Assembly: GCA_026706425.1 (NCBI GenBank)
Contig: JAPOYW010000540.1
Coordinates: 1 to 14,130, forward strand
Length of the DNA: 14,130 bases
Reading direction: 5' to 3'
Origin: Gammaproteobacteria bacterium
GTDB lineage: Bacteria; Pseudomonadota; Gammaproteobacteria; Pseudomonadales; Azotimanducaceae
A program made the position numbers and the translations under genes. Positions 1 to 7,577 of the stretch are shown piece after piece (the stretch's first letter is position 1; every line of letters begins with the position of its first letter). Under the pieces are notes generated by a model. The model ran no database searches, was not told the DNA's origin, and saw only the letters and a program-made list of their open reading frames with translations.

Positions 1-1703
1 GCGTAGGCGGTGCATTGTGACCATATGTCACGCCAAATCCGAGACGGCACACTAGTTCATCGATGGCGTTAGCGAAATCGATTGAGTCAAACGGTCGAGC
101 ACGAGAGCGATCCCGCAGATCGGCGAGGAGCCTCGCAGTGGATTGGTGGCCTAGCGAATCGATGATCGCATCGCCGGTAACCATCGCGGCGAGCGCCGAG
201 GCGTATGCGGCCTCTGCACGACGCCCCGTGGCGCGACCCATTGGCAATGAGCGCTCCAGCATCTCCCAGACATCGGGTCGGTCAATGACCGAGGAAGTGT
301 GGGCCAAGACCGGGAGGCGCTGCTTGAATGCGATGGTGGCTGGCTCCAGAAGCAAGGCCGCGAGTCCGGCATCTTGATCGAAGTTGTGGGCGGAGAACAC
401 GTGGGGTGTCGATGCCGGAATCGGACCGCGCCACGATCGCGCGGTACACCAGGTAGTGAATGAGTAGGTCCAACGACGACCGTGCCTGACCGGGGTTGGA
501 CACATCGAGCGCTCCGCTAGCGTTGTAGTGGGAAGTTCTGTTCTCATGCAACTGTCCGGCGAGAATCGACGCGAATCCCTTCTCGAGGTCGATACCGTGA
601 TCATCGCCTCGGAGGAAGCTGTTTAGGATCCTCAACTTCGCGCTTTCGTTGTTCGACCACCGCGTGAACATGGCTAGTTGGCGCTCGAATCGTACGGTTG
701 CGGTGGTCTCCTTGATGATCAGCACGCCAGGCAGTGCGAGTGCGGAATCCAACAGCCGGTCGCCGCCATGGTGGCTGCGCAAGTTCGGCGGGGCTTCTAC
801 GACGGTTAGAGCTTCATATGGGTACGGAAACCCGGCGTCGGCAGCGTCTTCAAAGTAGGCCTGCAACACTGCCGGAAGCTGATCTTGGTAGAGATGCTCG
901 AGGTTCCGCAGGTGTCGCGCATCCGCCAGCAACTCGACCTGTCTAGAACCGATCTGGAGACTACGACGGTCGAATCGAGAGGCAAGCAATCCAACTTCCC
1001 TAACGGGGGCGGTTGGAGTGAACCGGTACCGAGAAGCGCCTCCGTTAACCAAGCGAAGAACGCCCGGACCCGCCACCACCCAGTCGTCTGGGACTTCAAC
1101 TAAGAGAGACACGTCGAACCGACTTGAACGGATGTTGTCCTCGACGTTGGCACCTGGCGTCGGGAGCCAGTGGACACTGGGCATGAGGGCGACGTATGTC
1201 GGTTCGAAGATGGAAGCGTCTTGGCCGAGCTGCCATAGCCAATTCCGGTTGCGAACACGCTGTGGATGCAACGCGGCGTCAAGGTAGGCGAAGCGCTGGT
1301 CCGGGATTCCGACCGCAACGAGACCCAATTCGATTCTCGACGTGCGGGGAACGCCATCTGCCAGATCGACCGTCAGCAAACCCCGTTCGTGGCGGTAGGC
1401 ATCCAAGCCTCGGACCTCCAAGTTCGTAACCCGCATCCCGGGATTCAGACTGAAGACGAGTGTAGAAAGATCCTGTTGCGCAACCGAAACAACCATCTGG
1501 ATGTCGAGCGCTAGGGAAACGCCCGGGTCAATGGACACCTGGCCTACAACGCTTTCAACATCGAAACGGTCATTCCCTGCGCGAAAGGACTCCTTATGCG
1601 CCGCCAGCCAATTCCGACGCTGCTCGACATCGGCCAAACCACCCGATGCCACGGCCCCGACACCCGCAACCCCGCCGCCCGCGAAGAACGCGAAAGCGAC
1701 CCA
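1..1703 (-). pseudogene. M1-aminopeptidase-like periplasmic part of a disrupted ABC permease fusion gene
   Basis: This is the 3' continuation of the permease at 1704-2516. Directly after that gene's TAG, in the same frame, the sequence reads WVAFAFFAGGGVAGVGAVA, which looks like a seventh membrane helix, then a soluble domain. From the first later start (GTG at 1652) about 415 residues make sense: a beta-rich region (about 28-230) like the N-terminal domain of M1 peptidases, then a thermolysin-like region with LTVVEAPPNLRSHHGG and LALPGVLIIKE (about 282-315). No HExxH zinc motif is visible, so a peptidase-dead, sensor or scaffold role is the likeliest ancestral state. Near the G4 run at 403-406 the frame breaks: past it the sensible reading (VFSAHNFDQDAGLAALLLEP and on) is one base out and stays open to the left edge. 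One extra base would explain it. The family assignment rests on overall pattern and is moderate; the two disruptions are seen directly. Confidence 0.7.
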
Positions 1704-2516
1704 CTAACGCACGGGGCGGACGACGTCGGTCCGCCGCCCGAACACCGATGCGAGTGCGAGCAGGCCGACGGCGAACACGATGATCGAAGCTCTCTGGCCT
1801 AGAACCCATACATCCGCTGTGCGCGGCGCCAGGTCCGATGCGAAGCCCCTGACCGAGACGGGCGACAACGCCTGCAAGAGGTACACGGGGCTGTTGGAGA
1901 CGATCGACGTGGCAACTGCCAGCACGATGAGAGACACGAGGCCGACGACCAATTTGCTTGGAAGCCATGACGCGAGAAGCATCACGACCGAACACCACAG
2001 CACAAGCACGGGCAATGCGTCCAAGACCAGGAAGGTCGCGAGAGAGACCGGCTCCACCGCCTCGAAGTTGAATCGGGCCGGCGGCGCAGTGATGGCACCG
2101 ACAATCTGAATGACGACGAATCCCAGCACGAGGGGTATCCACACGGTTGCCACGGTTCCGATCAACCTGCCGGCGCGAAGCGCGAAGTTGGACAAGGGCC
2201 GGCTATCTACTGCATCCGCCACGCCAGCAGTCGTGTCTCGCCTTTCCGAGTCGATCGCAAGACAGACAACGGCCACCAATGCCAACCACAGTGGGTAGAT
2301 GCCCAGTTCGTAGACCAGGAAACGCGGCGCCAGATAGGAGGTCGGCAGCAATGCCTGGGCATGTCCGTGCAGGTTTGCGTACAACCCGAATAGCACGACC
2401 ACGAAACCAGCTAGCAGTGCACTGACCAACCTGCCGCGCACCGAACGACGAAGGCTGCGCGACTCCGCAGCCGCCACCCCCAGCATGGCTCGCGCTTCAG
2501 TTTCGACGCTCTTCAT
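1704..2516 (-). CDS. ABC-2-type transporter permease, N-terminal membrane part of a split gene
   Basis: A 270-residue inner-membrane protein with six hydrophobic helices at roughly 30-50, 67-88, 117-142, 158-184, 189-215 and 242-260. The cytoplasmic N-terminus has the pattern MLGVAAAESRSLRR, seen again in the paralogue at 13688 (LAVAAAEFRQARRL). It should be the membrane half of an export-type ABC transporter, but no ATPase lies beside it: upstream is the divergent selO. It ends at TAG 1706-1704, and the downstream frame continues without a shift into a seventh helix and the M1-like domain. I therefore read it as the 5' part of one permease/M1-like fusion gene broken by a nonsense codon, not as an independent short gene. 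The start ATG at 2516 has no strong ribosome binding site; an internal ATG at codon 11 would suit alignment with the paralogue. Substrate unknown. Confidence 0.8.
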   Translation of the reverse strand: MKSVETEARAMLGVAAAESRSLRRSVRGRLVSALLAGFVVVLFGLYANLHGHAQALLPTSYLAPRFLVYELGIYPLWLALVAVVCLAIDSERRDTTAGVADAVDSRPLSNFALRAGRLIGTVATVWIPLVLGFVVIQIVGAITAPPARFNFEAVEPVSLATFLVLDALPVLVLWCSVVMLLASWLPSKLVVGLVSLIVLAVATSIVSNSPVYLLQALSPVSVRGFASDLAPRTADVWVLGQRASIIVFAVGLLALASVFGRRTDVVRPVR

Positions 2517-2650
2517 TCCGAATAGCGGGTGGCTCAGACCGAGTCAGCTTTGCGGGATTGCGCAAGGTCGCACCCAAAACCGACCCTATGGAAGCACGAG
2601 CCAATCGCTATGGGAACCCATGCAAGCAGCGCGGCTGTTAATATCGCCGC

Positions 2651-4240
2651 ATGTTTGCCGAATCGTCGCCGACCGAACTGGGTCGCCTCAACTTCGACAA
2701 CCGGTTCGCGTTGGAGCTGCCGGCAGATCCGGAGTCCGACAACTTCCGGCGGCAGGTGGCCTCGGCCTGCTATTCGCGGGTCATGCCCACGCCGGTGAGC
2801 GAGCCGCGGCTCGTGGCGTGGTCGCCGGAAGCCGCCGCGTTGCTGGATCTACCGCCCGAGGTCGGGGAGAGCGGCTTGTTCGCGGAGGTGTTCGGTGGCA
2901 ACCGCGTGCTCGACGGCATGGACCCCATCGCCACCTGCTATGGCGGACATCAGTTCGGCAACTGGGCGGGCCAACTTGGCGATGGCCGTGCGATCAACCT
3001 CGGAGAAGTTCTCAACCACCGGGGCGAACGCTGGACGGTACAGTTGAAAGGGGCGGGCCCGACCCCCTACTCCCGAACGGCGGATGGACTCGCGGTGTTG
3101 CGGTCGTCGTTGCGTGAGTTCGTGTGCAGCGAAGCCATGTTCCACCTAGGCGTGCCTACTACGCGGGCGTTGTCGCTAGTGCTCACCGGCGACGAGGTGG
3201 TTCGGGACATCCTCTACGACGGCCATCGCGCAGCGGAACCCGGTGCCGTCGTCTGCCGTATCGCACCGTCCTTCACCCGGTTCGGGCACTTCGAGATCCT
3301 CGCTTCGCGACGGGAAACGGACCTGCTTCGGCGCCTGGTGGACTTCACGATCGAGACGGATTTCCCGGAACTCGCGGACGGAGGTGACCCGAAGAAGCGA
3401 ATCCTTGCCTGGTTTGCGGAGGTATCCGACCGCACCGCCGACATGATCGTGCACTGGATGCGCGTCGGGTTCGTGCACGGCGTGATGAACACGGACAACA
3501 TGTCGGTGCTTGGACTCACCGTCGACTACGGTCCATACGGCTGGGTCGAGGGTTACGATCCGACCTGGACGCCGAACACGACGGATGCCTCGACGCGGCG
3601 CTACCGGTTCGGCGCCCAACCGGCCGTCGCGCAGTGGAACCTGATGCAACTGGCCAAGGCGGTCTACCCGCTGATCGAGGATGCGGATTCCTTGAACGAG
3701 ATCTTGAACCGCTTCGCGGCACGGTACACGCACGGGTCCGAGGCGCTGGTCGCGGCGAAACTCGGTTTGCGGGCGTACCAGCCGAGCGATGAGCAACTTA
3801 CCACCGAACTGTTCGAACTGATGGGTGCCGTCGAGACCGACATGACGCTGTTCTTCCGGAACCTGGCGGAGGTCGATGTCGAGCATCCGACCATGGATCC
3901 CCTCGCGGATGCCTACTACGAGCCCGCGGCGGTGTCGCCGGCGCTGCGCGAACGGACGAAGGCCTGGTTGGGGACCTACGCACAGCGGGTACGCGCGGAG
4001 AATTGGCCCGAACGCGTGGCCCGGATGAATGCGACGAACCCGCGTTTCGTACCCCGGAACTACCTGGCGCAACTTGCCATCGACGAGGCCGAGCGCGGCG
4101 ACTTCGCGTTGCTCCGCGAATTGATGGACGTGTTGCGCCGTCCCCACGACGAGCAGCCGGGCCGGGAGCGCTTTGCCGAGAAGCGTCCGGAATGGGCGCG
4201 CCACCGCGCCGGGTGTTCGATGTTATCGTGCAGTTCGTGA
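2651..4240 (+). CDS. selO: Protein adenylyltransferase SelO (YdiU/UPF0061 family)
   Basis: A 529-residue pseudokinase-fold enzyme that transfers AMP from ATP to Ser, Thr or Tyr of target proteins; in bacteria the family is linked to redox-stress control. Visible landmarks: LNFDNRFALELPAD near the N-terminus (13-26), the glycine-rich YGGHQFGNWAGQLGDGRA (97-113), the nucleotide-binding lysine in VQLKGAGPTPYSR (Lys133), the HGVMNTDN loop (276-283), the DFG-like metal-binding DYGPYGW (Asp292) and the C-terminal GCSMLSCSS. The last has Cys522 and Cys527 where animal SelO carries selenocysteine near its end. It is complete and slightly longer than the E. coli protein (478 residues). No Shine-Dalgarno is visible before ATG 2651, and a -10-like TAATAT sits at 2639-2644, so a leaderless mRNA is possible but unproven. 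The putative exported pcm follows 14 bases after the stop, probably co-transcribed. Confidence 0.96.
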   Translation: MFAESSPTELGRLNFDNRFALELPADPESDNFRRQVASACYSRVMPTPVSEPRLVAWSPEAAALLDLPPEVGESGLFAEVFGGNRVLDGMDPIATCYGGHQFGNWAGQLGDGRAINLGEVLNHRGERWTVQLKGAGPTPYSRTADGLAVLRSSLREFVCSEAMFHLGVPTTRALSLVLTGDEVVRDILYDGHRAAEPGAVVCRIAPSFTRFGHFEILASRRETDLLRRLVDFTIETDFPELADGGDPKKRILAWFAEVSDRTADMIVHWMRVGFVHGVMNTDNMSVLGLTVDYGPYGWVEGYDPTWTPNTTDASTRRYRFGAQPAVAQWNLMQLAKAVYPLIEDADSLNEILNRFAARYTHGSEALVAAKLGLRAYQPSDEQLTTELFELMGAVETDMTLFFRNLAEVDVEHPTMDPLADAYYEPAAVSPALRERTKAWLGTYAQRVRAENWPERVARMNATNPRFVPRNYLAQLAIDEAERGDFALLRELMDVLRRPHDEQPGRERFAEKRPEWARHRAGCSMLSCSS

Positions 4241-4254
4241 ACGGCTTGAAGACG

Positions 4255-4983
4255 ATGAAACGAGCATTCGCCTTTGTCCTGGTCGCGGCGGCGGCTTCGG
4301 CGTCATGCTCCGACGAGGCACCGCCGGGTCAAGCGACGGAAACGCCTATGGAACGGATGATGTCGGAAATCCAGATGGACGCCCGGCGAACGGCATCGTA
4401 CACGGGTATCGATCGAATCGGCGATGCCGTCGTCGGTGCCATGCAGGCAACGTTGCGCGAGGAATTCGTGCTGCCGCGCAACCGGTCCCTGGCCTACGCC
4501 AACCACCCGCTGCCCATCGGTCACGGCCAGACCATCTCCCAGCCGTTCATCGTCGCCATCATGACCGAGGTCTTGAATGTCGAGCCGCACCACAAGGTGC
4601 TGGAGATCGGCACGGGCTCGGGCTACCAGGCGGCGGTGCTGTCGCACCTCGCATCGGAGGTCTACACCATCGAGATCGTCCCCGAACTGGCCGAGACGGC
4701 GACGAAGCGGTTGCAGCGACTCGGCTACGACAACGTCTTCGTGCGCACGGGGGATGGCTGGTACGGCTGGCCAGACCACGCTCCGTTCGACGGTGTGATC
4801 ATCACCGCCGTCAGCGACGAGATCCCGCCCGCGCTGGTCGATCAGCTTACCGACGACGGACTCCTGGTCATGCCGCTCGGCGACGACGACGGCTTCCAGG
4901 AACTGGTCGTCTACTCGAAGCGAACGGGCGTGTCCACGCCTCTGTTCCCAGTGCGGTTCGTACCGCTGACCGGGGACCACTAA
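4255..4983 (+). CDS. pcm: Protein-L-isoaspartate O-methyltransferase with N-terminal export signal (putative lipoprotein)
   Basis: A 242-residue SAM-dependent methyltransferase that methylates L-isoaspartyl residues in aged proteins to start their repair. It has GHGQTISQPFIVAIMTEVL (89-107, the PCMT-specific pre-motif), motif I VLEIGTGSGYQAA (115-127), the acidic end of strand 2 YTIEI (137-141), GDGWYGW (167-173) and PFDGVIITAVSDEIPPAL (177-194). Unlike the usual cytoplasmic enzyme it begins with a signal-like segment, MKRAFAFVLVAAAASASC; Cys18 could be lipidated, although Ser rather than Leu at -3 makes the lipobox weak. The frame is open upstream into selO to 4003, but that extension is a shadow of selO and ATG 4255 gives the clean signal peptide. 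It sits 14 bases after selO. Its stop TAA overlaps the stop of the convergent vapC by a few bases (4980-4983). The catalytic assignment is firm; periplasmic location is inferred. Confidence 0.93.
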   Translation: MKRAFAFVLVAAAASASCSDEAPPGQATETPMERMMSEIQMDARRTASYTGIDRIGDAVVGAMQATLREEFVLPRNRSLAYANHPLPIGHGQTISQPFIVAIMTEVLNVEPHHKVLEIGTGSGYQAAVLSHLASEVYTIEIVPELAETATKRLQRLGYDNVFVRTGDGWYGWPDHAPFDGVIITAVSDEIPPALVDQLTDDGLLVMPLGDDDGFQELVVYSKRTGVSTPLFPVRFVPLTGDH

Positions 4984-5366
4984 CGCTCCGTCATCCACGT
5001 CTCGGCGACGAGTCCCGGCACCCTTTCGAACTCCGCCAGGTTGTTCGTTATCAGTGGCACTGCGAGTGCGAGAGCGTGGGCGGCGACCCACAGGTCATTG
5101 GGTCCAATAGGTTGGCCGATGCGGTTCAGATCCGCTCGCAGTTGTCCGTAGCGACGGGCGACCTCGTCGTCCATCTGGGCGACTTCGACCGCTGCCAGCC
5201 ATTGCTGCAAGCTCGCTTGGTTCTCGCGGATCCGCGTTGAACGACGAACGCCCCATTCGAGTTCGCCCAGTACGATAACGGAAACGCCGCAATCTCGAAG
5301 GTCGGCCTTCGGGACCAAACCTGCAGCATGCGACATTGCGAAGACGCACGTATCGGTATCCAGCAT
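4980..5366 (-). CDS. vapC: VapC-type PIN-domain ribonuclease toxin
   Basis: A 128-residue PIN-domain endoribonuclease, toxin of a type II toxin-antitoxin pair. PIN-domain VapC toxins cut specific RNAs, often initiator tRNA or rRNA. The acidic active-site set is present: Asp3 in MLDTDTC, Glu35 in LGELEWGV and Asp91 in PNDLWVAAHAL. The ending ITNNLAEFERVPGLVAETW (106-124) is typical of the subgroup that resembles plasmid and enterobacterial VapC. It therefore looks catalytically intact. ATG 5366 lies five bases beyond the vapB stop; a TTG at 5375, overlapping that stop, would add three residues. It is co-transcribed with vapB and convergent with pcm, sharing the bases of the two stop codons. 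Confidence 0.93.
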   Translation of the reverse strand: MLDTDTCVFAMSHAAGLVPKADLRDCGVSVIVLGELEWGVRRSTRIRENQASLQQWLAAVEVAQMDDEVARRYGQLRADLNRIGQPIGPNDLWVAAHALALAVPLITNNLAEFERVPGLVAETWMTER

Positions 5367-5371
5367 GACCC

Positions 5372-5668
5372 TCAATCCAGCGACTCCCTGTCTTCCAGCG
5401 GCATGAGGTCTCGGCGGGCACCCGACATTGCTGCGATGAAGTCGTCGCCAACCTTCGGTGCGTTCGCGAAGTAGTCGTCCCAATCCTCGTAGAGCGGGCT
5501 CAGGATCACATTGCAGCCCTCTCGTCGAATGCCAACCCGGTCCGTGTCGAATCGAAACTCGCGGGGCAGTCGAACAGCTTGGGAACGGCCATTCATGAAC
5601 ACGCGCGCGAACTTGCGCATCGGAGGGGTGGAGGACGAATCGGGGACACTTTTGGTGGCGCGGGGCAT
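5372..5668 (-). CDS. vapB: VapB-type antitoxin with AbrB/SpoVT DNA-binding domain
   Basis: A 98-residue antitoxin that should bind VapC and, through a swapped-hairpin AbrB-like domain, repress its own promoter. The core MRKFARVFMNGRSQAVRLP then REFRF (17-40), with the GRSQAVRLP signature, is the DNA-binding part. The acidic, aromatic tail from about 57 (LSPLYEDWDDYFANAPKVGDD) is the expected toxin-wrapping segment. VapB proteins are usually 70-85 residues, and the internal ATG at 5620 would give 82. I prefer the ATG at 5668 because an AAGGAAA ribosome binding site lies just upstream on the coding strand, while none precedes 5620. A promoter with an overlapping inverted repeat is at 5699-5736. 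vapC follows by five bases. Confidence 0.9.
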   Translation of the reverse strand: MPRATKSVPDSSSTPPMRKFARVFMNGRSQAVRLPREFRFDTDRVGIRREGCNVILSPLYEDWDDYFANAPKVGDDFIAAMSGARRDLMPLEDRESLD

Positions 5669-5698
5669 GGATTTCCTTGCCTATCCGAGCAAGCCAAG

Positions 5699-5736
5699 AA
5701 CATACCACCTGTGATATATATCGACAATATCTATCA
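5699..5736 (-). promoter_or_regulatory. vapBC promoter with overlapping inverted-repeat operator
   Basis: On the minus strand a -35 TTGTCG (5727-5722) and a -10 TATGTT (5704-5699) are 17 bases apart, with the -10 about 30 bases from the vapB start. The -35 lies inside an imperfect palindrome at 5712-5736: arms TGATATATAT and ATATCTATCA, nine of ten positions pairing, around a five-base spacer CGACA. This AT-rich island stands out from GC-rich surroundings. Palindromes covering the promoter are how VapB antitoxins usually autoregulate; binding here is inferred. Confidence 0.6.
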
Positions 5737-5843
5737 TGCCCACGACAGCGAACGGATTGCCGCGGCGTCGAGGTCTTTGCATTTCGACGGATCGCCGTGG
5801 CAGTCTCGCTCGTTCGATGTGACCTACCTGGAATATCCCGAAG

Positions 5844-6416
5844 ATGAGCGACTCCGAAACCTGGGAGACCCTCGTTCGCCCGTACCGTGAACTGATCGCG
5901 GGTATCGGCGAGGAACCGGACCGGGAGGGACTGCGCTATACGCCCCAACGAGCCGCCAAGGCGCTGGCGTTCCTGACCCGAGGCTACCACCAGAGCTTGG
6001 ACGAGGTCGTCAACAACGCCCTGTTCGAGACCGAACTCGACGAGATCGTGCTGGTCAAGGACATCGAGCTCTATTCGCTCTGCGAGCATCATGTCCTGCC
6101 GTTCATCGGCAAGTGCCACGTCGGCTATCTTCCGAGGGGACGCGTCCTCGGATTGTCCAAGGTCGCGAGGATAGTCGACATGTACGCGCGACGACTGCAG
6201 ATCCAGGAGACCCTGACCCAGCAGATCGCCAACACGATTCTCACCGTCACCGGCGCGTCCGGCGTCGGCGTGATCATCGAAGCCCAGCACCTTTGCATGG
6301 CCATGCGGGGCGTCGAGAAGCAGCATTCGACAATGAAGACCTCGGTGATGCTCGGCAGTTTCCGCGACAACCCGCCGACACGTTCCGAGTTCCTGCAGTT
6401 GGCGGGTAACGCCTAA
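5844..6416 (+). CDS. folE: GTP cyclohydrolase I (type IA, FolE)
   Basis: A 190-residue zinc enzyme that converts GTP to 7,8-dihydroneopterin triphosphate plus formate, the first step to tetrahydrofolate and other pterins. The zinc ligands Cys80, His83 and Cys151 lie in SLCEHHVLPFIGKCHVGYLP (78-97) and LCMAMRGVEKQHS (150-162), with His82 at the catalytic position. RYTPQRAAKALAFLTRGY (31-48) is the usual N-terminal helix signature. Length fits bacterial FolE (about 185-222), and the Cys/His ligands mark the classical zinc-dependent form rather than FolE2. ATG 5844 has only a weak purine-rich site upstream; no better start is in frame. The dmlA-like gene begins five bases after the stop, so the pair is probably one transcript although the pathways are unrelated. 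Confidence 0.97.
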   Translation: MSDSETWETLVRPYRELIAGIGEEPDREGLRYTPQRAAKALAFLTRGYHQSLDEVVNNALFETELDEIVLVKDIELYSLCEHHVLPFIGKCHVGYLPRGRVLGLSKVARIVDMYARRLQIQETLTQQIANTILTVTGASGVGVIIEAQHLCMAMRGVEKQHSTMKTSVMLGSFRDNPPTRSEFLQLAGNA

Positions 6417-6421
6417 GACGC

Positions 6422-7495
6422 ATGTCGCGCTATCGCATCGCTGTCATTCCCGGCGACGGCATCGGCAAGGAGACCGTGCCGGAGGGTATCCGCGTACTTG
6501 ACGCCGTCGGTGCGCGTTTCGGCATCGATTTCGACTGGGAGACCTTCGACTGGGGCTGCGAGCGCTACGCCCGCACCGGCACCATGATGCCCGAGGACGG
6601 CATCGAGACCATCCGTGGCCACAACGCCATCTTCCTCGGTGCAGTCGGTTTCCCGGGGGTTCCCGACCATGTCTCGTTGTGGGGCCTGCTGATTCCCATC
6701 CGGCGCCACTTCGAGCAGTACGTGAACCTGCGTCCGGTGCGCCTGTTCAAGGGCGTTGAATCGCCGCTGCGGGGCCGCACGTCGAAGGACATCGACTTTC
6801 TCGTGGTGCGCGAGAACAACGAAGGCGAGTATTCGGACATCGGCGGACGGCTGTTCCCCGGCACGGACGACGAGGTCGTGGTCCAGGAGAGCGTATTCAC
6901 CCGGCGCGGCACCGACCGGATCATCCGCTACGCGTTTGAGCTAGCCCGACGACGTTCGCGACGCCAGGTCACCTCCGCCACGAAGTCCAACGGCATCAAG
7001 CACACGATGCCGTTCTGGGACGAGCGCTTCGAGGCGGTGGCGGCCGACTATCCGGACATCGGGACCGCGAAGTTCCACGTTGACATCCTGGCGGCGCAGT
7101 TCGTCCTGCACCCGGACTGGTTCGATGTCGTGGTCGGCAGCAACCTGTTCGGCGACATCCTCTCGGACTTGGGCCCGGCGGTGGCGGGCACCATCGGCAT
7201 CGCGCCGTCGGCGAACATCAATCCGGAGCGGCGGTTCCCGTCGATGTTCGAACCCGTGCACGGTTCGGCGCCGGATATCGCGGGGCAGGGCATCTGCAAT
7301 CCCATCGGTCAGATCTGGTCCGGTGCCATGATGCTCGAACACCTAGGGTACGAAGATGCCGCGCGGGCCGTGGAGACGGCCATCGAGGCCGCGCTGGCGG
7401 ACCCAGCGGTCCTCACTCCGGACATGGGCGGCAATGCGAACACCAAAGCCCTCGGCGAGACGATAGCCCGCGCCGTCGCGAACCCGCCCCCGTAG
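6422..7495 (+). CDS. dmlA: D-malate / tartrate dehydrogenase (decarboxylating), isopropylmalate dehydrogenase family
   Basis: A 357-residue NAD- and divalent-metal-dependent beta-decarboxylating dehydrogenase of the IMDH/ICDH superfamily, cytoplasmic. It starts RIAVIPGDGIGKETVPEGIR (5-24). The substrate arginines lie at 94, 104 and 130 (YVNLRPVRLF, VVRENNEGEYS), the catalytic lysine at 188 (ATKSNG), and metal aspartates at 221, 245 and 249. The family signature NLFGDILSDLGPAVAGTIGI spans 241-260 and EPVHGSAPDIAGQG follows. IPDHVSLWG-type sequence (PDHVSLWGLL, 81-90) and VVQESVFTRRG match DmlA/TtuC (D-malate and tartrate dehydrogenases, about 360 residues) better than LeuB. Which C4 acid is used cannot be told from sequence. 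Start ATG is five bases after folE with no strong ribosome binding site, suggesting coupling. The stop TAG lies inside the palindromic element at 7492-7577. Confidence 0.9.
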   Translation: MSRYRIAVIPGDGIGKETVPEGIRVLDAVGARFGIDFDWETFDWGCERYARTGTMMPEDGIETIRGHNAIFLGAVGFPGVPDHVSLWGLLIPIRRHFEQYVNLRPVRLFKGVESPLRGRTSKDIDFLVVRENNEGEYSDIGGRLFPGTDDEVVVQESVFTRRGTDRIIRYAFELARRRSRRQVTSATKSNGIKHTMPFWDERFEAVAADYPDIGTAKFHVDILAAQFVLHPDWFDVVVGSNLFGDILSDLGPAVAGTIGIAPSANINPERRFPSMFEPVHGSAPDIAGQGICNPIGQIWSGAMMLEHLGYEDAARAVETAIEAALADPAVLTPDMGGNANTKALGETIARAVANPPP

Positions 7496-7577
7496 GGGCG
7501 ACCCTTGTGGTCGCCCGCCCTGTGGTCGCCGGGATTTCGGTGCTGCGGCTGCGGGACGGGACAAGCCCGTCCCCTAC
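7492..7577. repeat. REP-like doublet (two hairpins in inverted orientation, REPIN/BIME-type)
   Basis: Two 25-base units face each other. The left unit (7492-7516, plus strand) reads GTAGGGG, arm CGACC, loop CTTGT, arm GGTCG, then CCC. The right unit (7577-7553, minus strand) reads GTAGGGG, arm ACGGG, loop CTTGT, arm CCCGT, then CCC. Foot and loop are identical, while both stem arms differ and still pair perfectly (8-bp stems including GGG/CCC). A 36-base middle segment contains a second copy of TGTGGTCGCC (7506-7515 and 7521-7530). GTAG at the 5' foot of a hairpin is what RAYT (REP-associated tyrosine transposase) enzymes recognise in REP sequences. The TAG of each GTAG is the stop codon of the flanking gene. 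It may also act as a bidirectional terminator between convergent genes. Confidence 0.75.

Noticed and set aside
1704..1706. TAG in the permease as a recoded sense codon
   Set aside because: TAG is used as the ordinary stop of other genes here (dmlA, the ThDP-enzyme gene, the DUF3500 gene, vapC), and the same gene has a further frame break.
4003..4254. N-terminal extension of the isoaspartyl methyltransferase into selO
   Set aside because: The added residues are an out-of-frame reading of selO; ATG 4255 after the selO stop gives a sensible signal peptide.
4980..6326. 448-codon minus-strand frame containing vapC as one protein
   Set aside because: Only the last 128 residues form a protein domain; the upstream part is antisense to folE and overlaps vapB in another frame.
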